A stretch of DNA of 64,000 nt from Erigeron canadensis. Its lineage: Eukaryota > Streptophyta > Magnoliopsida > Asterales > Asteraceae. This document shows, piece after piece, positions 1 to 11,424 of this stretch. The position numbers and the translations under genes were made by a program. The notes beneath the pieces are model-generated. The model had not been told where the DNA came from. It saw nothing but the letters and a program-made list of their open reading frames with translations, and ran no database searches. The stretch spans positions 2,974,501 through 3,038,500 of the forward strand of contig NC_057768.1 in the NCBI RefSeq assembly GCF_010389155.1, in the 5' to 3' direction. Within the stretch, counting starts at the first letter, position 1, and each line of letters starts with the position of its first letter.

Positions 1-60
1 AAACTACGGAGGGTATCCTTGGGGAGTCAATACCACTCAAGCATCAAAACTCAACACCGA

Positions 61-560
61 AGGATTGAATGTCAACCAAGACTAGCTATTCCCCCTCGAA
101 GATGAGTAGAATGTCTCACCTTTAGTTGAATGGATACAAAAGTACCCGCTGCCAAGAATATGAAGTGTCCATCCCACCTAGGGACATACGAAGGAAAGAC
201 TGATCCGATGACTTCCTGCAATTATCAGAGGAGCAGCAACTATGCAACAATGGAATGACCCAGTAGCTTGTAAAGCCTTCGATTAGGTACTCAAAAGTGA
301 CGCTAGGGAATAGTTTAACAATCTTCCGAAGGGATCGATAACTGGCTTCACTGATCTAAAAGAGAAATTCCGAGTACACTTCAGCAACAAAAGAAGCACA
401 AGAAGACTCACATTGCGGCTCATAATATCAAACATGGATCGGAGGAAGGTACTAGGGCTTTCATAAATAGATACACCAATTAAACTCAGGGGATACCTAC
501 TGTTGATTAAATAATCGCACTATGGCTCAACCGGAGGTGTCGTGTGGTTGGAGATGTTTT
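61..560 (+). pseudogene. Decayed Ty3/gypsy gag fragment
   Basis: Reading forward from about 160, with frameshifts, one can follow a retrotransposon gag core: a Y-E-G-K-T-D-P stretch, then N-D-P-V-A-C-K, then A-R-E-W-F-N-N-L-P, then T-D-L-K-E-K-F. This is the Retrotrans_gag domain (capsid-like assembly domain). The same landmarks occur in the better preserved gag at 17040-17240 (D-P-V-A-C, E-W-F-T-K-L-P, D-L-K-K-Q-F), so this is a related but much older and broken copy. Stops and frame changes interrupt it throughout; it cannot make a protein. No LTR was identified. Confidence 0.7.
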
Positions 561-1097
561 GTTGGCGATTCCATTCAGTCAGAGGGTTGAAAGACCGCTT
601 AACGCCTATTATGTGTGATCCTAAGCCGTTTCATTCAACTTAGGGTTTATGGGGTTTTCTTAGGGTTTACTCGGAGGTTGAGTCAATGGGGGTTTTGTGA
701 TTATTACGTATTGAATGTATGTTGTATATGATGATTGCCGTATGGCTCTTCCTCATTTATATAGAGGGTAGATAACTTGGAGAGAAGGGTAGAGAATTAA
801 GGTAAATCTCTTCCTTCTTTGTGAATATCTTGTTTCCTTCTTGAGAAGATTTGTGGTAATCTTGTTACCTAGTCGTGTCCGAGTATATCGGAGCTTCGGT
901 ATATGTTTAATAGGATTATCATGGGAAAGATCTTTATCGATGTTTAATAAGATTATCATGGGTATTTGCTACCTTTGGAGCTCCGGGATAATCATATTAT
1001 TGGATTTTAAGTTCTGTTATGGGCATATATACCTATTACCTGTACGAAGGTGGCTTTGTGTTCTACTTCTGCTTCGAGTTAGGAGCTAGAGCTCCGT

Positions 1098-1930
1098 ATG
1101 GGTATATCACCACCTACCTTGGAATTTCAAAGGATATCAGGCCTCATCCATGGATGTCGAAGTAGAGCTCTTATTGAACATCTAGTAGAAAAGCTACCAG
1201 AGACTTTCAAAGATACAAAGGCCAAGGCTTACGCATGGCTTAACGCTAAGGATACTGCGGCTAATAGTATTGGAGGACCTACCAAGATGGGGAGTCCTCC
1301 GGAGATAAAAAAAAGCAAAGTTTGTTTAATAACAAAGATAGATGAATTAAGTACTCTCCGTATAGCAAGGAAGACAAAGGTAAGGAAAGGGCAATCCTTG
1401 AGGGCTTACCAAGACCCCAAGGGCGATCCTAGCGACGGAAAAAGTAGTAAAGACCTTCGCACCCCTCGAAGCTCAGCAACAAAACAAAGCAACCTGGTAT
1501 GAGGTGATCTAAGCTTTAGTTCATGAAAGATCAAGGAAAATGGGCGGAAAAAAAAGAAACGAAAAACGGGCAACGCCACCACTAGCCACTACTGGACTAG
1601 TGGCTGACCATCATCAAGTACCAAGAAGGTGAGCAAGACAACCCGACTTCTGAGGGGCACTGACTTGATACGAGAAAGACAAGATTGAAAGAGATAGATG
1701 AACCGAAGACAATTCTTTCGGGCGTGCCGATGCAAGATTTAATCGTCACATGTAGCAATGATACAAGGTCGATCCGACCCAAAAAAGGTGTGAAAAGTGC
1801 AAATGAAAATAGGAATTGTATTACAACATCCTTGGTTAACAAAAGCACGTCAGCCACCACAAGTGATTTTTGTAGGCATAAAGAGTTCCATGGTGTTACA
1901 ACCAAGGAGTTCGTTCGATGCTATGGATGA
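1098..1930 (+). pseudogene. Degenerate retrotransposon gag/pol remains
   Basis: Two short open stretches (1098-1502 and 1685-1930) carry recognisable but degraded retroelement-like text, for example A-K-A-Y-A-W-L-N-A-K-D and a basic, polar region as expected after the gag core. They lie downstream of the gag fragment at 61-560, in the same orientation and the same order as in an element. No intact protease or reverse transcriptase motif could be found. I read this as the decayed continuation of the same insertion; that is inference. Confidence 0.45.
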
Positions 1931-3975
1931 CGTAGATACTTAACACACGGAAAAGTTGAGTTCAAGATTCGCAGATATGAAGAATATATATATATAATAT
2001 ATATATATAGCTTAGGGGAATCAAAACGATCTGGGTCCGACCACCATGAGATAGCTAAAGCCGCAACCAACACATCATATGGACATAGTAACTAACGACA
2101 TCACAAAAAAACGACTAGATAGTATATCTCGGTAGAAGAGTTTACTCCGATGGGATTGCTAGATAATATATCTCGGTAGAAGTGGTCGCTCCCGATGGGA
2201 TTGCTAAATAGTATATCGCAATAATTCAAATGAAAGATCGTTGGAAACATTGATGTATTCAACCCTACCGAGCTTGCCAGAATAACAGAAAAGGGAGAAT
2301 GGAAGAATAACTATTTTTCCAGGACTACACCTCACCTCTAGCCAAAACATTTTATATTTGCACGAAATATGATCCTTGAAAGGAGTGGACAGAAAGAAAT
2401 ACATTTACAAAGACGGTCGTAACAACAAAGGTGGACAACACACTCATACTTCTCTCGATATTCTGGCATAGCTCTCAACATAGCGGAGGCTGTATTATGA
2501 ACACCGAAGCTCCCAGAAGACTATATGAAGCAATTGACGCAATATTTGGAAAACACGCCAAAGTAGGAGCATTCAATCGGTGGAAAGCCAAAACAACCGC
2601 AGCCAACGATCACATCAAAGACGACGGAGCCGTAACCTTCCGACCACAAAGCTTCTTGAAAGGTCCACATCTCTGTCACTACTATAAGACCCTTATGGGG
2701 TGCTTAGCATATAACTCAGTGCCAGATGCTTACTGAGCCCTGCTATCGCAAGTGAAGTTGGGTTGCTACCCTTCGCGATAATATAAATATGAGTACGTAC
2801 AAGTAATAATACAAATAATAAGTTGGAGTAATGGGACGCCCACGAAATCCAACGATACTGGATAAATCTTGATAAAGTAAAGCCCAGTATATATCACAGA
2901 TAAAGCCTCAGCCAGGGCAAATCTTGTGCAATTAGAGAACATTATCGCGGACAGCCTTGGCGACAAAAAGTTCAATAAGGCAAGTCTTGTGCAAATCTGA
3001 GCATTGTGGAAAAGTCTTACAAAGGCATAAGCCAATATATAGCCTGATCAGCATCTTTAAAAGGCAAGTTCCCAGAGATAAGCCCAATGCAAAAAAATTC
3101 AATTACTTATCGGATCTACCAAGGAAGACACAATCAAGACACAGACCTCCAGAGATACAGATGAAGAAGAATCCGATTTGAAGTAACTGATTATTACGAA
3201 TGAGCGTCTCTTACATCTTAACCAATCAAATCGACAACTCTTGGAAACTCTGTAAAAGTTTTCAGAAAAAATTCGTAATGGTTGTATGTGAAGCTGTCGA
3301 GATGTAATAGAGAGCCATTCGAACAAACATACAAGACCATGCTGAAACTCCCTAGCACGACTTTATTACGAAGCAATTGCAGAAAGATAAAGCATGTTAG
3401 TTGAAGGAATAATTTAAAACCTTCCTGAAGGATGAATGACAAGCATCAAAGGCTTCAATAGACGAACGGGATTTCAGCCCTTACACATCAAACATTAAAG
3501 AAACTCAATGGCCCAAGTCTGTCTCTATCCTACACCAACACAACAGGCTTTCAAGCACTAAGAAATTCCTGGAACAACCTACGATGGTCAGATTACACAG
3601 TCTACACATGGTGAAAATAACAAGAAATAGCACAAACAGTTGTATTGTGATTATGATCCGATAAGGATACGGTGGAGTAAAATTCAAACATATTCGGACG
3701 ACGATTCAACATTAATATGTTGACTAAAAACACATTTCTGTGAAAGAGAACAAGTTATAAGGATCATCAAGAGCAGTACTATCTCAACAACAAGAGCACG
3801 GATCAACCATCCTAATACCGTCACACAAGCCATATATATCCGCAAAAAATGAATAAACACGAGCCGAAGCTATAGACTACAATACCACCAACCCACCATC
3901 AGAACCCTCCAAAGAAAAAGTGACGCAACTAGGAAAACATTGAGTCATATATGAGTTCAAAAGATTTTTCATCAC
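1931..3975. other. Repeat-derived intergenic DNA, no intact gene
   Basis: Moderately GC-balanced DNA, unlike the AT-rich spacers elsewhere. It contains an open stretch at 2431-2736 that reads like more decayed retroelement text, and near-duplicate phrases at 2118-2155 and 2162-2211 (atctcggtagaag then ccgatgggattgct), a short imperfect tandem duplication. No domain was recognised. It probably belongs to the same old retroelement block. Confidence 0.4.
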
Positions 3976-4075
3976 NNNNNNNNNNNNNNNNNNNNNNNNN
4001 NNNNNNNNNNNNNNNNNNNNNNNNNNNNNNNNNNNNNNNNNNNNNNNNNNNNNNNNNNNNNNNNNNNNNNNNNNN
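3976..4075. other. Assembly gap (100 N)
   Basis: One hundred consecutive N, the usual placeholder for a gap of unknown size. Open reading frames that run through it are artefacts. Confidence 0.99.
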
Positions 4076-4270
4076 TGAAGATTTAAGGGAGAGGCGGAAT
4101 GAGATTCCTTCCCCATTCTCATGGAATGGAGATTCCATCAAATGAGGGAATGTTGACATTCCAACGGAATGATATTCCTTCATCATTGAGCAACAAACGC
4201 ACTAAGAAATGGAATTCAATTCCAATTCCATCAAATTCCATCAGAATCTGTGAACCAAACGCGACCTTAG
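4076..4270. mobile_element. Terminal part of a MITE, other end lost in gap
   Basis: Short repeats of 'ggaat' and 'attcc' (ggaatgagattcc, ggaatggagattcc, ggaattcaattcc) lead to an end reading gaaccaaacgcgacctta. The reverse complement, TAAGGTCGCGTTTGGTTC, resembles the termini of common plant miniature inverted-repeat elements. The matching end should lie in or beyond the N gap, so neither inverted repeats nor a target duplication can be checked. Confidence 0.5.
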
Positions 4271-4931
4271 TTTCATAAAAAATTTGCTCATGCACAACTT
4301 AATAAACTACAAGAGGTATATAAGAAAAATAAACTTTTACTCTTTCATAAATGATTATCATAGCTATTGCCTATTAGAATAAAAATGCTACATTATATTT
4401 AGGAATACACGCAGACATACACATACTCTCTTTTTTCACTAGACATTAGACACTAGAGATGGTGTCAACCACAGGATGAACTTGTTCAGATATAGAAATA
4501 AAATAGGTATTAAATGTTGTATATGTACTTTTTAATTCTTATTAACACTACATTAACAAATTTAAACTCAAAAGTCGTCAAACCCATCTTATTTCCTCGA
4601 ATTAATCAGGAGAACTAGAATATGAGCACCTTAAGGAAAATCCTTCTGACCACCCTTTTAAGAAAAGATTGAATAAATTAACTCGTTATAATTCTGATGC
4701 CTCCACATATATATAATAACAACTTAGTAATACTATCTAAAATCAATTATGAAGATATAGGTTCAACAAATCATAACCTTCTCCCATATCTATCGATCTA
4801 AACTTTTTAGTTACCACTACATACATATCATTTCCTTTTTCCAAAATGCTTTGTGATCATCGACTGCCATACTAATACAAAATGTTCTTAATATATGCAA
4901 AAACCATAAAATAACATACGGGCAGAAACTT

Positions 4932-5234
4932 TTAACCAAAATCACCATTTGATCGCGACTTCAATTCAAGCGACTCTTTTCGGGGTTCTTCCATTGTTCT
5001 TGACCACATGAACTTGTAGTACATTATTTTCAACATGAGTGATCTTACATTTGTCTCCGATCTCACCTTGTTATCTTTAATAAAAGCACTCCATTTTCCT
5101 ATCAAATACGGGTATGGGCGGTTATGCCCAACACTCTTTACCCCCACGTTCCAAGTCTTTCCGTCATCGTTCTTCACCAGCACAATGTCGTAGCTTAGTA
5201 TCTTCGTGGCTTTCTCGAAAGCCATTGTAAGCGG
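4932..5234 (-). pseudogene. Second-half B3 domain exon, likely broken
   Basis: The minus strand from 5234 (after an acceptor ending gcag) reads PLTMAFEKATKILSYD... and then LIGKWSAFIKDNK, which is the back half of a B3 DNA-binding domain. An intron sits before P-L-T exactly where the first B3 of the adjacent gene has its intron (before Q-L-P-S-A-F). REM-type proteins often carry two B3 domains, so this should be the second one. The front half is missing: the preceding exon reaches KPTF and then stops at 5591-5593. A donor-like GTAAATG is there, but its phase (2) does not fit this acceptor (0). A cryptic mini-exon cannot be excluded. Confidence 0.55.
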
Positions 5235-5590
5235 CTGCATTTATCAATACACCCCATTAATAAACAAAATAAAATAGGGTAGTGATTCCTACGACAAAAT
5301 TTAGCCATGTATCACAAACATACAAATTTTATGCACGGAATACAATTACATGATGCAGATTTTGTTGTATATAGCTAAAATTTCCTTATAGGAATATCAT
5401 TTCCCATAAAAAAACTTCTTTTTCTGAGATATTTCTTACGACACCTATATTACTCCCAAATAATCTTAATATATACCAGAACCGATTCCTGGACTTACAC
5501 CCCAAGAGCCAAGAGCCTCTGCCAAGTGGAGTAACTCCACATGGGCCCCATTAAACATATACATTGATTTAAAACAAAATTTTAAAACAT

Positions 5591-6209
5591 TTACGAGTGT
5601 ATGAAGGTAGGTTTCCTGATAACCCTTGTTATCGACTTTCGCAAGTTCTTTTGCGAATCATCGTTAATCTTTTCTTCATAAAAAAGTGGATTCCTTCCTT
5701 CGTCGTCATCCGAATCATCTAACATGTTACATGAAGAGCTAGCTGCTGGATGTTTGAGACAACCATTAGGTGCATAGCGATAGACTTTATATATTGTTTT
5801 TGAAGTAGAAGAAAACTGAAGCCAAAAGACAAGAAAGTCGCCATTTTGAAGACTATTATCCTTCACGAACTTGAGCCATCCATCGATGAAAAAATATTCA
5901 TCTTTGATATTGAAGTATTTGACTTTCCATTTGAGATCAGAGTTTGTTTTAAGAGCAATATTGGTTTGTTTCTTTTTGTTGTTATTTTCCATGTACTTCT
6001 TGGCAAAAGCAGACGGTAATTGCTACAAAAGATTAACAATAATAATTATGCATGATATATAATTAAATAGTTACCTGTGTACGTATATGAATTAACAAGC
6101 ATTTATTAAACATATATATATTTTAACGAATTGGACTTACAATGTATTGTGCTGAGTTATTGAGTAATATCTTGAAGAAGGAAGCTCCATCTCTCTTTTT
6201 GAAATTCAT
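5591..6209 (-). CDS. B3-domain (REM-like) DNA-binding protein, possibly truncated
   Basis: Exon 1 is 6209-6141 (23 codons, ATG in good context, ending Q-Y-I before GTAAGT). Exon 2 is 6022-5591 (after TTTTGTAG), giving about 166 residues. The protein has one plant B3 domain: FFKILL near residue 11, QLPSAFAKKY after the intron, then WKVKY, F-I-D-G-W-L-K-F-V-K-D-N, and L-Q-N-G-D-F-L-V-F. This order is typical of REM-type B3 transcription regulators, which act in the nucleus by binding DNA. An acidic S-D-D-D-E linker follows. The reading stops at KPTFIHS, just where a second B3 domain would begin; its back half survives at 4932-5234. Either a genuine one-domain gene or a gene broken by a stop or lost exon. 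Confidence 0.7.
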
Positions 6210-8340
6210 TCTCAACTAATTAATCACTATGAAATGTTAATTTCTGACAGCAATTATATTAGAATATGATATACCATAATACCATATGATATACAATGTA
6301 TTTGTAGAGGAAAAAGCTGGGGATTATAAACTTATAATGATTAATAATACATGATCTGACCATTGACCAATGTATTTGTAGACAAGACCTTTTTTCTGCT
6401 CCACTTGGACTTGACTTTTGATTACCAAAGGATATTTGTTTTATTTCCGTATTTTGTTATAAAAATAAAAAGAAATTTAGTTAAGGATCGAGGTGATCTC
6501 TATATGATTTCCCCTATCTCTATCGTAAATAAATAAAAATTGTTTTTCCCAAAAATTAATTTAAGTTTGAAATGTAGATATAATACTCGTAATACTCGTA
6601 CGATGTACGAATTGATTATCTACCAATAAACTAAAACAGGATTGTAGGCTTTATTTAACGACACGCTGCGTTGTCTTTGAGCGACAAGTGTCCTTTTAGT
6701 CAATAAATTAAATTAAAATTAAAATCAGTCAAATAATAATCCAACGATTCCTTATTATTATCTAACGAGATACGTTATCGGGCGTTGCCTCGGGAGATAT
6801 TATATTTATTGTGTTCCGTACTATGTAAAATTATTACATGCTCTTAGAAAATTATATAGCTCAAAACCTGAGTTGATATTGATTTTTTAATGAGTAAGCA
6901 ACTATAAATTAGAAAAAATAGACAGTATAATTTTATAACAAATTAATATATTATATAAATTCTAAAAGATAATAAGTATGAAAGTAGAATATCTAAAATA
7001 AAAAAAACAAATTAATAATGCAAACATAATTAAAGCTAATTTCCTAAATCATTGAAAATAGAAAGTGAAAAAAAAAATCTATAATAACAAAATATCAACC
7101 GAAATAACATTGAAACTAATAAGTATTGCAAACAAATTTTTCGGAGATGGTTATGTGTATATATTCCAAATATACACCCTACTGTTAAGTGTATATATCT
7201 ATGTAATAGTTCACTTGTAATAAGATGAGATAATCTTAAAAATGTTACAAACTAAAAAAATAATAATATGCAATTAAAATAAGTGATCTTTTGTAAACAA
7301 ATTGGAAGCAATTTAAAAGATCAAAACATAATTTGTCAAGCCCAAAATTAAAAAATATAAGATGGGTCTAAAACAAAATAAAGTGGCCCATTAAGAAAAT
7401 GAAAATGGGCCCAAAGAAAAAAATGGCCCGTTACTATTCTTTGCACGCATTTCTGTACCTTTGCACTCATCCGTCTTAAGCGAATGAAAGGAGAATGAAC
7501 GATGTATGAGTACGTTGGGGATCTTCTTACCCCCAATTGAAGGCACCCACTCTTACCTATCTTTTCCAAATCATTAATTTCTTTCTACATATACACGGAA
7601 GCTTAAAGTCTTTAGTATCAGGTCAACAAAAATGCCTCCTTCTTATCCCCAAATAGTCTTCTTTAAAAAGTAATCTATCTCCGATCACAATATCCATCTG
7701 CGGAGAGCACAAGCATCTCCGGACCCGGCTATTTCGTCCCCTCCCTCACCACCGCGTAGATCCATCTCTAGTGACCTAGCCATTTGGCCCATGCCAAAGG
7801 TTTGACTTCCTTTAACCCGATTCAAAGTTGTTCGAATATTGGTCTAGTTTTGATCTGACCGGTCGGTTCACCAAGTTCCACCGGTTCAATATCCTCGATC
7901 TAGCTAGGGTCTATCGAGTCGGGATTCTTGAAAACACCGCTCCAACTAATCAGACCGATCGGTTGGCCGACTGATTTAAAAACGTTGATATTGATAGATA
8001 ATATTTAATACACTATATTTATTTGACAACTACACAAAATTAATATACTGTCATGCGTCACAACTACATGAAATTAATAGCCAGCTTTATTGCTTGCAGA
8101 TATCTAGCTACTTAAATCAATGCTATTTTCTTTTATATATTAAGGAGAATAATAATCAAAAAACATATAACATATTTTCTTTATTTCTTTCTTTTTTACA
8201 GTTTTTGTTTCCTAGATAAAAATATCACATTTATTGTATTTTCATCAATGGCAAACCTAAATGTTTCATGTGTACCATAAAAACCCTAAGTTATTCTAAT
8301 CACAAAGTTCAAATAATCCATAGTTCATACATTTTATTCA
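6210..8340. other. AT-rich intergenic DNA
   Basis: No gene supported. Long A/T runs dominate. The section 7680-7990 is richer in GC and holds repeated phrases such as gaccggtcggtt and gaccgatcggtt, but no protein domain was recognised in either strand. Confidence 0.5.
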
Positions 8341-8400
8341 CCAGCGGAGTTGATGAGAAACTAACTACAAGTTAGAAGGTGTGACTCAAGATTAAGTGAT

Positions 8401-9190
8401 TCATTGGTAGCAGATAGTCTACACAACAAGGTGTTGGAGCATGTGAAGAATGTTGGTTTTGAAGGTGTATTCACGACATCGGTTCACCAATTCAATCATC
8501 AAGTTATCAGGCATTGGTTGGCGTCCAAAAACGCATACATTACAATTTCCAACTGGCGAAGCCACTATCACATTACAAGATGTGCAAGTTTTATGGGGTT
8601 TACCGATAAATGAACCAATTGTGCTTTGTAGTTGACTTACAAATACTAATGATCCTAGTGTATGGAAGCATAAACACTTTTAGGTTTACATTAGACAACC
8701 CAACAAAGTCAAAAGTTGGTAAAATCAAGATACCTACATTAGTAGAACAAATGAGCACCCTGTTGGATAATACCAATGATGAGGCTAGCCAACGAAGAGC
8801 TAGAATCAATGTTTTTGCTAGTTAGTTATTTGCTCATTCTAGAACATTGAATTTAGCTATTTGTTGGCATGCCTCATCAATGGTATTACCTTACGGAATG
8901 CTCATTTGTTCTACTAACGTAGAAATCTTAAATTTACCACATTTAACTCTACCGGGTTGCCTAGTGTGAACCCCAAACTTTTAGGCACATACCAGGATCA
9001 TTAGCCTTTGTAAGCTAGCCAACTTTCAGACACGACTGGTCCATCTCTCAGCCAATGCCTTTATATGTTGGTAATCGATTTGGTGAACTGCTTCCGTTAA
9101 TACACATTCAAAACAAACATTCTTTATATGCTCAAACACATTGTCGTCCAGACTATCTTCCACCAGCGGATCAATTAATGTCATACCTTC
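8401..9190 (+). pseudogene. Plant mobile domain (MAIN-like) pseudogene
   Basis: The plus strand shows a degraded plant mobile domain (PMD, as in MAIN/MAIL proteins and related transposon-encoded proteins). One frame reads HNKVLEHVKNVGFEGVF and then runs out near 8515; the next frame continues WRPKTHTLQFPTGEATITL then DVQVLWGLPI, matching the usual W-R-P-E-T-H-T-F...G-E-x-T-I-T-L-x-D-V...G-L-P signature. Further scraps in other frames (for example Y-L-P-P-A-D-Q-L near 9160) extend it to about 9190. At least one frameshift and several stops make it non-coding. No terminal repeats were found around it. Confidence 0.75.
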
Positions 9191-9264
9191 GATATTGTTG
9201 AACTGGTTTTTTCATTTTTTTGAATTTTTAAATAATTTTTTAATGATAATTTAAGTTTTTTTTG

Positions 9265-9490
9265 TTGTTAGTAAACTTTAACACTTATATTTTGTTATGA
9301 TATAATTATTTGGTATTATTTTTAAGTAGATTGTAATTGTATATTGACTATTTTCGTTAAAATTTAGCAAATTTTGTAGCATTTTTATAATATAATTAAA
9401 ATAAAATATATAAATAATCATACCAGTACCGAGTGTCACACTGGTACAACTAAAATACCAGTATTTAAAACATTGATATAAACGCAACAT
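9265..9490. repeat. Partial copy of one arm of the 61-kb foldback element
   Basis: The segment containing taaactttaacacttatat, ttttgttatgatataattat, gactattttcgttaaaattt and ending aaaataccagtatttaaaac runs parallel to 61780-61980 (aactttaaacttatatttt, gactattttcgttaaattgt, aaaataccagtttttaagac). Order and orientation are preserved. Only about 220 bp is present, so it is a truncated or single-arm relative. Confidence 0.65.
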
Positions 9491-9494
9491 TGGT

Positions 9495-9790
9495 TAAAGA
9501 AAAACTTGCTCTGTACCCGCATAATGCGGAAGTGGTCGTGGCGGCGACAATATGGTGGTGAGTGCGACTATTGGTGGTGATAGCGACGTCGAGTGCTCTA
9601 GATAATTGATATACAAGTAGTTGATTTAATGCGGTTTATGGAGATATTGTAAAGATTGATAGTGTAATTTATTCATTAATGTTAAGAAGATAGTATGTGA
9701 AAATATTTAAAGAGTGCTAGGTGAAAATATTACATATCTTTACATATGATAATAGAAGAGTTGTCTTCTTGAACTATTTTTAGAAAAAAT
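9495..9790 (-). mobile_element. Degenerate non-autonomous Helitron-like copy
   Basis: The sequence gtacccgcataatgcgg, then gtggtcgtggcgg, tggataattgat-like text, attcattaatgtta and gtgctaggtgaaaatattac follows the same order as the two better-defined copies at 55818-56398. The CTAG end is lost here (ctctgtaccc) and the other end is not clear. I call it a decayed member of the same family. Confidence 0.5.
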
Positions 9791-11424
9791 TATGATGTGA
9801 CATGTCTAAAATTTTTTCCAAAAGGTTTTTATTCTATTTATTATGTCATATTTTAATTAGCAATATTTTTAAAAATAAATAGCCCGATAAATGTTTATTT
9901 TAAGTATTTGTTTTTCTATTAGAAACAAAACAAATTATTTTTTATATAATATCATGAAATATTTTTTTATGTTTTGTTTATACGATAGGTACTTATATAT
10001 ATATATATATATTAATTATTGTGTTAGTCAATTTAATATATTTAAACCGAGTTATAATATATCAATAACAAAAATTATATAAATTTTTTTAAGATTCTTT
10101 TTTTGCTTTTAAAATTATAGTTAAACTTTTTGGTTAAACCAGACTTGATTAGCTAGTTATAGATAATGAAGAACATTTCAGATATTTAAACATTTTTTCC
10201 ATGTAACTTACAATAAAGGAAGATGTTTTCTTTAGGGAAAATGAGTGATCCATGTAAAACATTAGCCTAAATATCCTCTCAAAACCTTATGAATATGACA
10301 AGTGTATTCTACTTAATCTCTTTTCAAATCTCCCCTCTTGAATTTTCATATATCATCATCCAATAAATTAAAAAGATTTTAGGCTAATTAATTAAGAGGA
10401 TCAATCATTCCATTTTTGACTATAATTGGGCTATGTGATTGGGCTGACTTTCAAACAAACACTTGCCTGCGTATTCAAAATTTAGGCCTTACAAATTGGG
10501 GATAGTCGAATTGCTCCATATACATCCCAAAATCCATACCTTTTTAAATTGTATATGGTAAACCAATACACTAATGATCCATAGTTCAAATATTTTGAGA
10601 CAATACACAATAAAGCTTGTAATATACGAGTATAAATTTATACTCTTTGAATCCCTAGTTATTAGTGGGCGACTAGTGAGGTTTTTTCTATGCAGTTTGG
10701 ACAACTGACTATACCTTGTCGAATTAGGAACTCACTATTTAACAGTGAATGGTTTGTTTCTATTCAAAGGTGACACTTCAAATAAAAGGTTGAGGTGTGG
10801 TAAGTTATTATCATTACTATAAGTGATTAATGCATCCAGTTGTAATGTTGTATTAGGAATTTGATGTAAACGGGGAAGAGATTTTTCCTGGACATTTTTT
10901 TTTTTTAACTCTGGCGTAACTCTTATCACCTTTCTGATTTCTAAATTTATCATCACCTTCTATTCCAAATCCATGCTTTGGTATGTATTTACCATCTTTA
11001 CCACGTTACCACCAACATAAGTCTTCAAAACATGTCGCCAATAACTTGGTAGATTTCTTTGCATTATGCAATAAAAGGTACTTTTATTACCATAAACAGT
11101 TGAAACCATAAAGTTTGGTTGGTAAGTAATCAGGAAATTAAACAAATATCAAAACAAATCCAATGCTGCTTATAGACCAGAAACAATAATAACACAAAAT
11201 TTTTGAACATGACAAGGTAACACAAAAGGTTTAAAAGACTAAAACTAATTAATTGTCAAATACTAAGTTTCATTATGATCAAGAACTTTAAGTTTTTGAA
11301 AACAACATTTCTGACTACAAAAAATTACTATGATATTAACTAAAACACTAAATGTCCACATAAAAAACAAAATCACCAAACAAAATCACAATCAGAATTC
11401 ACAAAGATACAATATATCTAAGCT
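9791..11424. other. AT-rich spacer and 3' flank of the MOCOS-like gene
   Basis: No gene supported. Includes (ta)n near 9990 and a poly-T run near 10890. The last few hundred bases lie just downstream of the minus-strand gene ending at 11425 and presumably contain its 3' UTR; no definite polyadenylation site could be assigned. Confidence 0.4.

Noticed and set aside
3877..4186. Open frames running through the N run
   Set aside because: Artefacts of translating N; nothing is known about the missing bases.
5460..5560. Possible SINE fragment inside the B3 gene's last intron (GC-richer block)
   Set aside because: Only a weak resemblance to a pol III B box; no A box, tail or flanking duplication was found.
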